From: Bacteroidota bacterium
Lineage (GTDB): Bacteria; Bacteroidota; Bacteroidia; Chitinophagales; Chitinophagaceae
Assembly: GCA_018267965.1 (NCBI GenBank)
Contig: JAFDXK010000004.1
Location: 45,195-109,194 of the forward strand
Direction: 5' to 3'
DNA: 64,000 nucleotides
Below, one piece after another: positions 43,206 through 53,058 of the stretch (positions are counted from its first letter, which is position 1; the number at the start of each line of letters is the position of its first letter). Made by a program: the position numbers and the translations under genes. Below the pieces are notes generated by a model, which saw only the letters and a list, made by a program, of their open reading frames with translations, had not been told where the DNA came from and ran no database searches.

Positions 43206-43237
43206 AAAAAATATCCCGCCATAAGGCGGGATATTTT
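43206..43237 (-). terminator. Terminator of the first beta-helix gene
   Basis: AAAATATCCCGCC-ATAA-GGCGGGATATTTT forms a 13-bp perfect stem; on the minus strand it is followed by a T-run. It lies 19 bp past the stop of the gene at 43256. Confidence 0.9.
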
Positions 43238-43255
43238 CATATTAAACAAGTTTTA

Positions 43256-46200
43256 TTATTGTTTATTTACTTTCAGTACATCTACGTGGCTGCGGTCACT
43301 GTATTTAACCTGGTAAATACCTGCCGGTAAACCTGTCATGTTGATGTCCATATTTCCTGAGGTTACAGCTTCACTACGTACTTGCTTACCGTTAACATCT
43401 GTCACCGTGATGTAGGCATCTCCATCCGCTGCACTGTGCAGGCTGATGTGCAATACTTCTTTCACAGGGTTTGGATATGCTTCCATACCTATGCTCTGCC
43501 CTCCGATGGTGCTGATACCTGTCGGGAAGGTAGAGAAGTTCAATGTTCCCCAATCTGAGTTAGGGTACATACCGTTACAGTATGCTTTCACCCAAATGTA
43601 GTAGTCTTTGCCCGGTTCCAGTGATACCTGTACCTGGTTGGTGTAGATAGTGGTACCATACAATGGTGCTGTTGGAGTGTAAGTAATGGCATACTCATAC
43701 TTAGTAGCTGATTGTACTGTATCCCAGTATACGATAGCACGTGTTTGTGTCAATGCGGTTACGTGAACTGTCGGATTGTGGCAGGTAATGATTGTTTTGA
43801 ACGGCGCTGTGCTCCAGCCTGATGTATCTTTCACACCGCACACACTGCGAATGTGCACATAATAAGTAGTATTCTCATTCAGGTTGGTGGCCTGCATCGC
43901 ATTCGTTGTCGGCCAGTTAGCACCTACGTTACTTGTTGGTGTACCCGGGTTGGTATCTACTATCACTTCATATGCCAGTGGCAGGAACACAGGGTCCCAT
44001 GTAATGTCTGCTGTGTATGCTGTGATATTTGCGATAGATATACCTGTCGGGTTCTGGATACAACGGATACCGATACGTGCATTCTCTACTACCGTATAAG
44101 CACCGGTACTGTCAAGTTGCGAAGCTTTGCTCGCTACATTCCTTACTGAGTCTGTGATACCGTTAGTGAAATTGTAACCTTCCCATGTACCGCCCATAGA
44201 TGATTTAGCTATACGTGCATTGGTTTCGCTCGAGATATTACCCAATTGAGGGTCTTTATAATATACGTTAGGAGTATGGTTATAAACAACGTTAGAACCG
44301 GTGTTCATATTCACCCATACATAAGCACGTGGTACAATACCCGGCATTGGAGTACCTGCCTGTTGGCCTGAATATTGTTTCATACTTGCAGAAGAAGGTA
44401 CTGATGCACCCCATGCAATTGTAGCAACAGTATCACCACCGAATGTAAATGTTTGTGTAGAACTAGCTACCGGAGTAGCTGGTGTGGCTACCGCATCAGG
44501 AGGTATGCTGGTAGGTGTAAATTCATAAGCTCCCAGATCCGGAGCACCTGTTTGACGTGTTTTAGGACGGGTAACTGTGCTGTTTGCATCCAAAGTATCA
44601 CCTGCAAAATGCAACCCGCGACCATTCACTGCCCAACTGTTAGGGTCAGCAGGATTAGGGTGGTAATCATAAGCTGCTGCATTTACATAACCAGGATTGT
44701 ATATCAAAGAATTCATCTCACGTTTAGTTGCCTGCCTCCAAGATGTAAGCGAAGTTGTTGTTATAGCCGGGCTACCATTTTGGAACTGGAGTGAATAAAC
44801 ACTACCCGGAGAATAGTATAGGTTATAATCGTGCCTGTTGTAAGTAGTATCTGCATAATAAACTGCACTACCACTAGCATCATTCGTACGAGAGAAGATA
44901 TTGTTGTAAACATAGTAACTACCAGAACCGCCTCCTGATGGCATACTCACCAATGTATTTGTGCTACCGGTACTGTTGCTATGGAAAGTATTGTTGATGA
45001 ACTTAACATCTGAGTAGCAGTAAGAACCTGGGTACAACATATATGTTGAACCTGCTGTGCTGGCACTGAATACGTTACCTGTATATAACGCACCTGCAGG
45101 ATATTGGTTATAGTACGCATAGATGGTACCGTTGGTACTGCGTGCATCAAATATGTTGCCGGCTATGTAGTTGATGGTTGATGTACTGCTGTAATAGCTG
45201 TAATCATAACATGCATAGATGGTACCACTGGTAGTGGTCATGTTCAACTTATTCTCACGGAAGTTGGCACCATACATGTAATAGAAATAGTTGTAGATAG
45301 AACCCGAAGTAGCGGTCATGTTAAAGGTATTCTTCCTGAACACGCTGGTAGGGCCACCTTGCATACCATACTTGTAGTTATATATGTAGCCGGTTGTAGT
45401 ATTGATATTCCATGTATTATTCTCAACAGAGTCTGTACCACCACCCATCTGAGGGTAATAAGGAACATAAAAATATGCACCACCTGAAGGGTTAGAATAG
45501 TTGAACGTGTTGTTGCGAATAGCAGCACTGGAGTAATAACTGTAGTACATACCATAGCTTGTTCCGTTAGCAGGAATGTTACCATTGAATGTATTGCCTG
45601 TAATGCTAACACCTGCCGAAGCGTAGTAGCTCAACATGTAAGGGAAGTAAGTATAGTATGAAGAGTTGGTCTGAGTAAGATTGAAAGTATTGTTTGTCAA
45701 AGATGAACCCGCATTCCAGTAATAAGCCAGGTAATATGGATAATAACCGTAGTAACCATTATTACAGTTAAATGTATTATTGCTGAAATCTACATAATAG
45801 TTGTAAGGCATATAGATACCGTATAAATAGCTACTACCTGTACAGTTAAAAGAATAAGTGTTGTTAGATATTTTTATAGGAGTAGAAGAACTACCCGTGT
45901 AATAGTTGTTATAATACAAATAAAGCGGATAAAAACTGTTTGTGGTATTAGTAACAGTCATGTTGTTATTACTGATCTCCAAACCGTTACCGGTGTAATA
46001 CATCATAAAACCACTGTAAAAGCTTGTACCGTTGGTAGTCATAGGGGTATTAGTGATTTTCACACCACCTGCGTAGTAACTATACACCCACATGTAACCC
46101 TGGTTCAAAAACTGACAGCCGTCAAAAGTGTGTCCCATTGTAACACTTGATGTACTTGAACCGTAACAGTAATAAGCCAAACCACCATTTACCAATGTGT

Positions 46201-46750
46201 CATTGATGTAAACAAGGTTGCCACCTGTCAATGCACTACCTGAAGTACTCGCATTGATAACTGCGTAGCTGTATGAGTTACTGGTAATTTGACCAACAGC
46301 TGTTAAACGACAACCAATAACACTATCCGTACTCGAAGTACCGGAAATGTTAATCACGTTGTAACTGCTGGAGTTACTAACTGTTAAGTTTTTAAGTGTT
46401 ACATAACTACTACTGCTCAAGTTTAAGAAAGTACCGGGTGTGCTGATAGTAACAGTGCCTTTACCATTTTGAGATTCAATGGTAATGGTGTTGGTGCTGC
46501 TTGCACCGGAAACATTACCGATCGTGCCTTGCCAAGAACTGCCAGAATAAGTACCCGGGAGGATATCAAATACTACAGGGCCTGTGATCGTAGAACTGTT
46601 GAGGTCGGCAATAGCTGCAGAGAGAGTGGTATAAGTACCACTTGCACCAACGGTATATATACCGGTGGTCACTGCTGCATTTGCACTACTCATGCCTGCC
46701 ATAGCCAGCAAGCCTAGTACTAATTGTTTACAGTAGTTGATTTGTTTCAT
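43256..46750 (-). CDS. T9SS-exported Tyr/Asn-rich beta-helix protein (copy 1)
   Basis: A 1164-residue exported protein. A signal peptide (1-26, ending MSSANA) precedes a head domain (GIYTVGASGTYTTLSAAIAD). About residues 110-680 form a parallel beta-helix built of 25-45-residue rungs, each with an Asn-rich turn (NNTFN, GNTFN, NNTWN, KNTFN, ENKLN) and a Tyr-rich strand (YYPYYLAYYW, YYTYFPYMLSYY). Next come a pectate-lyase-like end (PDLGAYEF), an unassigned beta domain, two fibronectin III-like domains (~930-1085) and a type A sorting domain (AYPNPVKEVLHI ... VDVLKVNKQ). No catalytic residues are recognised; it is likely an adhesin or surface-layer component. Start 46750 was chosen for the signal peptide. 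Confidence 0.88.
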   Translation of the reverse strand: MKQINYCKQLVLGLLAMAGMSSANAAVTTGIYTVGASGTYTTLSAAIADLNSSTITGPVVFDILPGTYSGSSWQGTIGNVSGASSTNTITIESQNGKGTVTISTPGTFLNLSSSSYVTLKNLTVSNSSSYNVINISGTSSTDSVIGCRLTAVGQITSNSYSYAVINASTSGSALTGGNLVYINDTLVNGGLAYYCYGSSTSSVTMGHTFDGCQFLNQGYMWVYSYYAGGVKITNTPMTTNGTSFYSGFMMYYTGNGLEISNNNMTVTNTTNSFYPLYLYYNNYYTGSSSTPIKISNNTYSFNCTGSSYLYGIYMPYNYYVDFSNNTFNCNNGYYGYYPYYLAYYWNAGSSLTNNTFNLTQTNSSYYTYFPYMLSYYASAGVSITGNTFNGNIPANGTSYGMYYSYYSSAAIRNNTFNYSNPSGGAYFYVPYYPQMGGGTDSVENNTWNINTTTGYIYNYKYGMQGGPTSVFRKNTFNMTATSGSIYNYFYYMYGANFRENKLNMTTTSGTIYACYDYSYYSSTSTINYIAGNIFDARSTNGTIYAYYNQYPAGALYTGNVFSASTAGSTYMLYPGSYCYSDVKFINNTFHSNSTGSTNTLVSMPSGGGSGSYYVYNNIFSRTNDASGSAVYYADTTYNRHDYNLYYSPGSVYSLQFQNGSPAITTTSLTSWRQATKREMNSLIYNPGYVNAAAYDYHPNPADPNSWAVNGRGLHFAGDTLDANSTVTRPKTRQTGAPDLGAYEFTPTSIPPDAVATPATPVASSTQTFTFGGDTVATIAWGASVPSSASMKQYSGQQAGTPMPGIVPRAYVWVNMNTGSNVVYNHTPNVYYKDPQLGNISSETNARIAKSSMGGTWEGYNFTNGITDSVRNVASKASQLDSTGAYTVVENARIGIRCIQNPTGISIANITAYTADITWDPVFLPLAYEVIVDTNPGTPTSNVGANWPTTNAMQATNLNENTTYYVHIRSVCGVKDTSGWSTAPFKTIITCHNPTVHVTALTQTRAIVYWDTVQSATKYEYAITYTPTAPLYGTTIYTNQVQVSLEPGKDYYIWVKAYCNGMYPNSDWGTLNFSTFPTGISTIGGQSIGMEAYPNPVKEVLHISLHSAADGDAYITVTDVNGKQVRSEAVTSGNMDINMTGLPAGIYQVKYSDRSHVDVLKVNKQ

Positions 46751-47111
46751 TATATGCTGTGTTAAATGTTTACAAAAATTTAATTTCAATGTAATTTTAA
46801 TGTCATCATTAAATAGAGATTAACCCATTTCATCTCAATTTAATTATAATTCTTAAAAAAATAAATTTGCCACATTAAAAAAATGCTTTTATGCTTATAA
46901 GCAATTGAAAATCAATGCAAAAAAGCATCAAAGCAGCTATGCTTAATTAAATTCAGGCTAAAAAGAATAGGAATAAACGAATGGAAGGCAACCCGAAAGT
47001 ATTAAAATATATTGCCAATGAGATAAAAACGGTCCTTTTTAATCCCATTTTAATGAAAAAAACCTTCCCCTGTAAAGAGGAAGGCCCAGCCTAATCTGTA
47101 ATATATAAATA
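46751..47111. other. 361-bp gap between the beta-helix genes
   Basis: It holds the upstream region of copy 1 and the terminator of copy 2. An inverted repeat TTTAATG-TCAT-CATTAAA (46796-46813) lies 46 bp upstream of copy 1. GCTTATAAGC (46893-46902) is a perfect palindrome inside a wider ATGCTTTT/AAAAGCAT pair. No gene is visible. Confidence 0.45.
47056..47084 (-). terminator. Terminator of the second beta-helix gene
   Basis: CCTTCC / GGAAGG (47063-47068, 47079-47084) with an A-run on the plus-strand left side gives a hairpin plus T-run on the minus strand, 28 bp past the stop at 47112. Confidence 0.75.
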
Positions 47112-50100
47112 TTATTGTTTATTTACTTTCAGTACATCTACGTGGCTGCGGTCGCTGTACTTAACCTGGTAAATACCTGCCGGCAAACCTGTCATGTTGA
47201 TGTCCATATTGCCTGATGTTACAGCTTCGCTACGTACTTGCTTACCGTTAACATCGGTTACCGTGATGTAAGCATCTCCGTCCGCCGCACTGTGCAGGCT
47301 GATGTGTAATACTTCTTTCACAGGGTTTGGATATGCTTCCATGCCTATGCTCTGGCCGCCTATGGTACTGATACCTGTCGGGAAGGTAGAGAAGTTCAAT
47401 GTTCCCCAATCTGAGTTAGGGTACATACCGTTACAGTATGCTTTCACCCAGATGTAGTAGTCTTTGCCCGGTTCCAGTGCTACCTGCACCTGGTTGGTGT
47501 AGATAGTGGTTCCATACAATGGTGCTGTTGGTGTATATGTGATGGCATACTCATATTTGGTAGCCGTTTGTACGGTATCCCAGTATACAATAGCGCGGGT
47601 TTGTGTCAATGCAGTTACGTGTACTGTCGGATTGTGGCAGGTAATGATCGTTTTGAATGTTGCTATACTCCAGCCTGAAGTGTCTTTTATACCGCACACA
47701 CTGCGGATGTGCACATAATAAGTAGTATTCTCATTCAGGTTAGTGGCCTGCATCGCATTCGTTGTCGGCCAGTTAGCACCTACATTACTTGTTGGTGTAC
47801 CCGGGTTGGTATCTACTATCACTTCATATGCCAGCGGCAGGAACACAGGGTCCCATGTAATGTCTGCTGTGTATGCGGTGATATTTGCGATAGATATACC
47901 TGTCGGGTTCTGGATACAACGGATACCGATACGTGCATTCTCTACTACGGTATAAGCACCGGTACTGTCAAGTGGTGTGGCTTTGCTTGTTATGTTCCTT
48001 ACCGAGTCTGTTACGCCATTGGTAAAGTTGTAACCTTCCCATATACCGCCCATAGACGATTTAGCTATGCGTGCATTGGTTTCGCTCGAGATATTACCCA
48101 ACTGAGGGTCTTTATAATATACGTTAGGAGTATGGTTATAAACAACGTTAGAACCAGTGTTCATATTCACCCATACATAAGCGCGTGGTACGATACCCGG
48201 CATCGGTGCGCCTGCCTGTTGGCCTGAGTATTGTTTCATACTGGCACTGGCTGGTACTGATGAGCCCCAATCTATAGTAGCAACGGTATCACCACCGAAT
48301 GTAAATGTTTGTGTAGAATTAGCTACCGGAGTAGCCGGCGTTGCATCTGCATCAGGAGGTATGCTGGTAGGTGTAAATTCATAAGCGCCCAGATCCGGAA
48401 CACCTGTTTGACGTGTTTTAGGACGGGTAACGGTACCCGCAGCGTCTAATGTATCACCTGCAAAATGTAAGCCGCGGCCACACATTGCCCATACACCCGG
48501 TGCTGTTACATCCGGCCTGAAATCAAAACTTGCAGCATCTTTATATGCAGGTGCATATATCAAAGAATTCATGTCACGTTTTGTTGCTTGCCTCCAACTT
48601 TGCAATGAAGTAGTTGTTACAGAAGGAATACCGTTTTGGAACTGGAGTGAATAAACACTACCCGGAGAATAGTACAGGTTATAATCGTGCTTGTTATATG
48701 TCGTATCACCGTAATAAACTGCGGTGCCACTTGCATCACTTGAGCGGGAGAAGACATTGTTGTAGATAATATAAGCACCTCGTCCACTCACACCAGATGG
48801 TACACTAACTAGGGAATTAGTAGAACCGGTACTGTTACTATGGAAAGTATTGTTGATGAACTTTACATCTGAGTAGCAATATGAGCCCGGATTAAGCATA
48901 TATGTTGAACCTGCCGTGCTGGCACTGAATACGTTACCTGTATATAACGCACTTGCAGGATATTGGTTATAGTACGCATAGATGGTACCGTTAGTACTGC
49001 GTGCATCAAATATGTTGCCGGCTATGTAGTTGATGGTTGATGTACTGCTGTAATAGTAGTAATCATAACATGCATAGATGGTACCACTGGTAGTGGTCAT
49101 GTTCAGCTTATTCTCACGGAAGTTCGCACCATACATGTAATAGAAATAGTTGTAGATAGAACCCGTTGTAGCGGTCATGTTGAAGGTATTCTTCCTGAAC
49201 ACACTGGTAGGGCCACCTTGCATACCGAACTTATAGTTGTATATATAACCACTGGTAGTGCTGATGTTCCACGTATTATTCTCAACAGAGTCTGTACCAC
49301 CACCCATTTGAGGGTAATAAGGAACATAAAAATATGCACCGCCTGAAGGGTTGTTGTAGTTGAATGTGTTGTTACGAATAGCAGCACTGGAGTAATAACT
49401 GTAGTACATACCGTAGCTTGTTCCGTAAGAAGGAATGTTACCATTGAATGTATTTCCCGTGATGCTAACACCTGCTGAAGCATAGTAGCTCAGCATGTAA
49501 GGGAAGTAAGTATAGTAGTAAGAGTTTGTTTGAGTAAGGTTAAAGGTATTGTTTGTCACAGAAGAACCTGCATTCCAGTAATAAGCCAGGTAATACGGAA
49601 AATAACCGTAGTAATTATTGTTACAGTTAAATGTATTATTGCTGAAATCTACATAATAGTTGAAAGGCATATAGATACCGTATAAATAGCCATACCCGGT
49701 ACAATTGAATGTATAATTGTTATTAGATATTTTAATTGGTGTAGAAGAACTACCGGAATAGTAGTTACTATAATACAGATACATCGGATAGAAACTACCT
49801 GTAGTAGCACTTACAGTCATATTATTATTACTGATTTCCAGACCATTACCTGTGTAATACATAAAGAACCCTGCATAGAAAGAACTACCATTGGTAGTCA
49901 TCTCTGTATTAGTGATTTTTACACCACCTGCATAATAACTGTAAACCCACTCATAACCCTGGTTCAAAAACTGGCAACCGTCAAACAAGTGGCCTTGGGT
50001 TAAACTACTTGTACCGGAGCCATAAGCATGGTAAGCTAAACCACCTTTTACCAACGTGTCATTGATGTAAACAAGGTTGCCACCTGTAAAACCCGAACCC

Positions 50101-50612
50101 GTATTGCTGGCGCTAATAATAGCATAGCTGTATGAGCTACTGGAAATTTGACCAGCGGCGGTTAAGCGGCATCCTGTAATGCTATCAGTACTGGACGTAC
50201 CCGTAAAGCGAACAACATTATAGTTACTGGTGTTATTGATAGTAAGATCTTTAATATTCAGATTGCTGGCATTATTTAAAATAAAGGTTGTACCGGGAGA
50301 ATTGATGATAACAGTTCCTTTACCGCTTTGAGATTTTATTGTTACAGTATTAGTAGAGCTTCCACCTGATATGCTATTGATAGTAACCATCCAGTTGCTA
50401 CCGGAATAAGTACCAGCGATGATATCAAAAATAACCGGGCCTGAAATAGTAGAACTGTTGAGGTCTGTAACTGCATCAGCTAAAGTAGCATAAGTACCAC
50501 CTGTACCAACGGTATAGGTACCGGCGGTCACTGCTGCGTATACGTTTTTAAATCCGGCAAATAAAAGGACAATGAGTAAACATAGGTTCTTAAGTGTAAG
50601 CTGTCTTTTCAT
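47112..50612 (-). CDS. T9SS-exported Tyr/Asn-rich beta-helix protein (copy 2)
   Basis: A 1166-residue tandem paralogue of the previous gene with the same order of parts: signal peptide (ending KNVYAA), TAGTYTVGTGGTYATLADAV head, Tyr/Asn-rich rungs (~110-680), PDLGAYEF, beta domain, two fibronectin III-like domains and type A sorting domain. Differences concentrate in the first ~130 residues and the segment SRSSDASG...FDFRPDV (~640-740). The last ~350 residues are almost identical to copy 1, including the sorting domain. A TAGGTTTG promoter element lies 71 bp upstream. Each copy has its own terminator. Confidence 0.88.
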   Translation of the reverse strand: MKRQLTLKNLCLLIVLLFAGFKNVYAAVTAGTYTVGTGGTYATLADAVTDLNSSTISGPVIFDIIAGTYSGSNWMVTINSISGGSSTNTVTIKSQSGKGTVIINSPGTTFILNNASNLNIKDLTINNTSNYNVVRFTGTSSTDSITGCRLTAAGQISSSSYSYAIISASNTGSGFTGGNLVYINDTLVKGGLAYHAYGSGTSSLTQGHLFDGCQFLNQGYEWVYSYYAGGVKITNTEMTTNGSSFYAGFFMYYTGNGLEISNNNMTVSATTGSFYPMYLYYSNYYSGSSSTPIKISNNNYTFNCTGYGYLYGIYMPFNYYVDFSNNTFNCNNNYYGYFPYYLAYYWNAGSSVTNNTFNLTQTNSYYYTYFPYMLSYYASAGVSITGNTFNGNIPSYGTSYGMYYSYYSSAAIRNNTFNYNNPSGGAYFYVPYYPQMGGGTDSVENNTWNISTTSGYIYNYKFGMQGGPTSVFRKNTFNMTATTGSIYNYFYYMYGANFRENKLNMTTTSGTIYACYDYYYYSSTSTINYIAGNIFDARSTNGTIYAYYNQYPASALYTGNVFSASTAGSTYMLNPGSYCYSDVKFINNTFHSNSTGSTNSLVSVPSGVSGRGAYIIYNNVFSRSSDASGTAVYYGDTTYNKHDYNLYYSPGSVYSLQFQNGIPSVTTTSLQSWRQATKRDMNSLIYAPAYKDAASFDFRPDVTAPGVWAMCGRGLHFAGDTLDAAGTVTRPKTRQTGVPDLGAYEFTPTSIPPDADATPATPVANSTQTFTFGGDTVATIDWGSSVPASASMKQYSGQQAGAPMPGIVPRAYVWVNMNTGSNVVYNHTPNVYYKDPQLGNISSETNARIAKSSMGGIWEGYNFTNGVTDSVRNITSKATPLDSTGAYTVVENARIGIRCIQNPTGISIANITAYTADITWDPVFLPLAYEVIVDTNPGTPTSNVGANWPTTNAMQATNLNENTTYYVHIRSVCGIKDTSGWSIATFKTIITCHNPTVHVTALTQTRAIVYWDTVQTATKYEYAITYTPTAPLYGTTIYTNQVQVALEPGKDYYIWVKAYCNGMYPNSDWGTLNFSTFPTGISTIGGQSIGMEAYPNPVKEVLHISLHSAADGDAYITVTDVNGKQVRSEAVTSGNMDINMTGLPAGIYQVKYSDRSHVDVLKVNKQ

Positions 50613-50683
50613 ATCGGAATTTTTAAAAAAATAATTACGTGTTTATTTACGGTATTGTGGCTAATCATAAAATTTGCCTATTA

Positions 50684-50691
50684 CAAACCTA
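50684..50691 (-). promoter_or_regulatory. -7 element for beta-helix copy 2
   Basis: It reads TAGGTTTG on the minus strand, a full TAnnTTTG match, giving a leader of about 65 nt. The rest of the 398-bp gap (50613-51010) is AT-rich with repeated TTTAATG/CATTAAA words and contains no gene. Confidence 0.5.
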
Positions 50692-50956
50692 TCCGAATGC
50701 TGTATATTATTATCATGCTACATTGAGTTTTAATTACCGTTAAATCACATTTTAATGACTGTTTAATGAGCGGTTTTACAGATGGTAATTCTGTATTAAA
50801 GTCTGATAAAATAGCAGCGTTTTTTATTGTATTAAAATAGTGGACTAATGCTTTTTTAATCTCTCATTAAATCAAACAAACAATTGACTATCAATACACT
50901 ATATCATTATGCCAGCATAATGAACATTTATTTTAATGCCTTATCTAAGAAATGTA

Positions 50957-50980
50957 AAAAGCCTCACTAACGTGAGGCTT
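50957..50980 (-). terminator. Terminator of the fibronectin-type T9SS gene
   Basis: AAGCCTCAC-TAAC-GTGAGGCTT is a perfect 9-bp stem followed on the minus strand by a T-run, 30 bp past the stop at 51011. Confidence 0.9.
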
Positions 50981-51010
50981 AACAAAAAAATAATCATTAA
51001 TTGAATCTAC

Positions 51011-52819
51011 TTATTCGACAGTGATCTTGGCAACTTTAGTATTTTCACCATCAACATATCGTAACAAGTATATACCGGTTGTTACGCCTTTCAAATCTAT
51101 ATCAGTAACATTATTTTCAATGTTCACTGCACGTATTATCTTACCGCTTACATCTGTGATTGTAACTTTGGCATGCACTGCGTTGTAGCCATTTAAATTA
51201 AAAGTAATCTTATCTCTGGCAGGGTTAGGATATATCGTCAAAGGCACGTTGTCAACATTTAAAGTACTGATACCAGCGGGTGCAGGTGTTGTAAAATCAA
51301 TCGAACTCCATGGCGACGCAGAACTAACACCAAAATCGTTGCATATACTCCTAACGCTTATAGTATAATCAGTAGATGGTTGAAGAAAAGAACTGTGTAT
51401 AAAGTTTGTGATAAGTGGTGTACCACTAGATGGTAAGCTAGTCAAGGGGCCTAAATAATATTCATATTGCAAAGCTGTATTTACCGGTGACCAACTTGCA
51501 ATTGAACTTGAACTCGACAGGTAAGTAATGGTTATTACCGGCTTTCTACATGGTATAGGAGTACGGAATGAATCCAATGACCAGGCAGAACTATCATTAC
51601 CAAGACAAAGTGACCTGTAATGTATATAATACCAGGTGCCTTCCGTCAAGCCGCCTTTATTTATAACTGGTGTAGTAGAAATAAGTGCTCCTGCGCTGAT
51701 CGAGGGCGTACTATTATTCATATCAATTATATACTGATAACTTGTTGCAGGCGAAACTGACGGCCATTGTATAATAGCCGAATTGGTATCAACAGCAACA
51801 ATAGTAGTTTTGCCGGGCTTACTACAGTCAGGACGAGTAGTAAAATTATATGTGGTCCATTGAGAATAGCTTACACTACTGCATATATGCCGTACATGCA
51901 AATAATAACTTGTCGCCGGCATTAATCCGTTAACCGTCACATTACTGGTAGTTACTGTAGCTGCTCCTGTCGAAGGAGGTGTTGCACTTGAGGTAACAGC
52001 AAATTCATATGACGCTCCTGTAATAGCTGTCCAGCTAAAAGAAGCACCCTTTGAAGATAAGTTTGTTAGTGTAACAGGTGCTACAGATTGGCATATTGGT
52101 CCGGGATCCCACTTGTAAACTTGTCCCGTAGCTGGAACGGCGGCTAAAGTACTTGTCCATGTTGATGATGACGATACAGGAGCCGAACCTACACCATCAA
52201 GTACTTGATAGTCATTAACGGTATTATGAATACCTATAGTTGCACCGCCGCTTGTATTCAATGCAACTGTACCCGCCTCTTGTTTATACATGCACTCTAT
52301 AACGCCGGTAGTTTCATATAGCAAAACCTGAACTGATGCGCAAGGTGAAGTTGATGCATAGTCCCATGCAAGATTTTTAAACTCGAATATAAATATCCGG
52401 TTCGGAGCGGAACCTGTAGTTTTATAAGTAGCAGTTGCATAATCTCCGGTTATATCTTCATACAAAAAATATACTGCAGGATAAGGACTAATACTCTGTG
52501 TTGGATTATAATTCCAATTTGCCGGAGCAGCACCGGGGCCTGTACCAAATCTTACCCACCCGTTCGAGCATATTGTCACATCTGTATAATCAACACCACA
52601 AAAAGTAAAAGTAAAGCCAATAGGAACTGTTGCATAGTTATCGTCAACCTGTATTGACGTCAATGGAGTACCGCTTGTTAAATAGTTGTACGTTCGTGTA
52701 CTGGTAGTAAAATTATAACCATATGCATAAATAGACTGTGCTGTAGAGCTGGTGTTTAGTAGGAATAACGATACAATTACCTGCAAGATGATTTTCTTGT
52801 ACGAGTTAATGCTTTTCAT
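51011..52819 (-). CDS. T9SS-exported multi-fibronectin protein
   Basis: A 602-residue exported protein. The signal peptide (1-28, ending SSTAQ) is followed by a beta-sandwich head (~29-235; FTFCGVDYTDVTICSNGWVR and VECMYKQEAGTVALNTSGG), resembling nidogen- or lectin-like N-terminal domains of Bacteroidota surface proteins. Three fibronectin III-like modules (~242-325, 333-418, 420-510) follow, with SYYLHVRHICSS, YYIHYRSLCLG and YTISVRSICND at equivalent places. The C-terminus is a type A sorting domain (TIYPNPARDKITF ... YLLRYVDGENTKVAKITVE). It heads the five-gene secreted-protein island. Ligand is unknown. Confidence 0.88.
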   Translation of the reverse strand: MKSINSYKKIILQVIVSLFLLNTSSTAQSIYAYGYNFTTSTRTYNYLTSGTPLTSIQVDDNYATVPIGFTFTFCGVDYTDVTICSNGWVRFGTGPGAAPANWNYNPTQSISPYPAVYFLYEDITGDYATATYKTTGSAPNRIFIFEFKNLAWDYASTSPCASVQVLLYETTGVIECMYKQEAGTVALNTSGGATIGIHNTVNDYQVLDGVGSAPVSSSSTWTSTLAAVPATGQVYKWDPGPICQSVAPVTLTNLSSKGASFSWTAITGASYEFAVTSSATPPSTGAATVTTSNVTVNGLMPATSYYLHVRHICSSVSYSQWTTYNFTTRPDCSKPGKTTIVAVDTNSAIIQWPSVSPATSYQYIIDMNNSTPSISAGALISTTPVINKGGLTEGTWYYIHYRSLCLGNDSSAWSLDSFRTPIPCRKPVITITYLSSSSSIASWSPVNTALQYEYYLGPLTSLPSSGTPLITNFIHSSFLQPSTDYTISVRSICNDFGVSSASPWSSIDFTTPAPAGISTLNVDNVPLTIYPNPARDKITFNLNGYNAVHAKVTITDVSGKIIRAVNIENNVTDIDLKGVTTGIYLLRYVDGENTKVAKITVE

Positions 52820-53005
52820 ATGGAATGGTTTAGTTAAGAACTTCAGAAAAATGCAATTATCACAATATGCATTATGTATTCAGACGTTAAAGTTACTATC
52901 AGCGTTAGCCATAAAATGCAGGCATACAAAACTGCAAGAAGAACAGTTTGATAAGAATATTTATAACTGTAAGTGAATCAATTAAGTAAAATATTTTACA
53001 AAAAA

Positions 53006-53032
53006 TAAAGCTGCATTTTTGATGCAGCTTTT
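53006..53032 (-). terminator. Terminator of fructose-bisphosphate aldolase
   Basis: AAGCTGCAT / ATGCAGCTT (53008-53016, 53022-53030) with a T-rich loop, plus an A-run to the left that becomes a T-run on the minus strand. Confidence 0.9.
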
Positions 53033-53058
53033 AATGAATATTTAATATCGGAGGTATA

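Noticed and set aside
43853..48227. Long plus-strand frames opposite the beta-helix genes (up to 172 codons)
   Set aside because: They are antisense shadows of the repetitive T9SS genes, appear at the same place in both copies, and encode low-complexity sequence without signals.
43900..50300. Repetitive DNA in the T9SS island as a CRISPR or simple tandem repeat array
   Set aside because: The repetition is at the protein level (beta-helix rungs of variable length) and stays in frame; no regular spacer-repeat structure exists.
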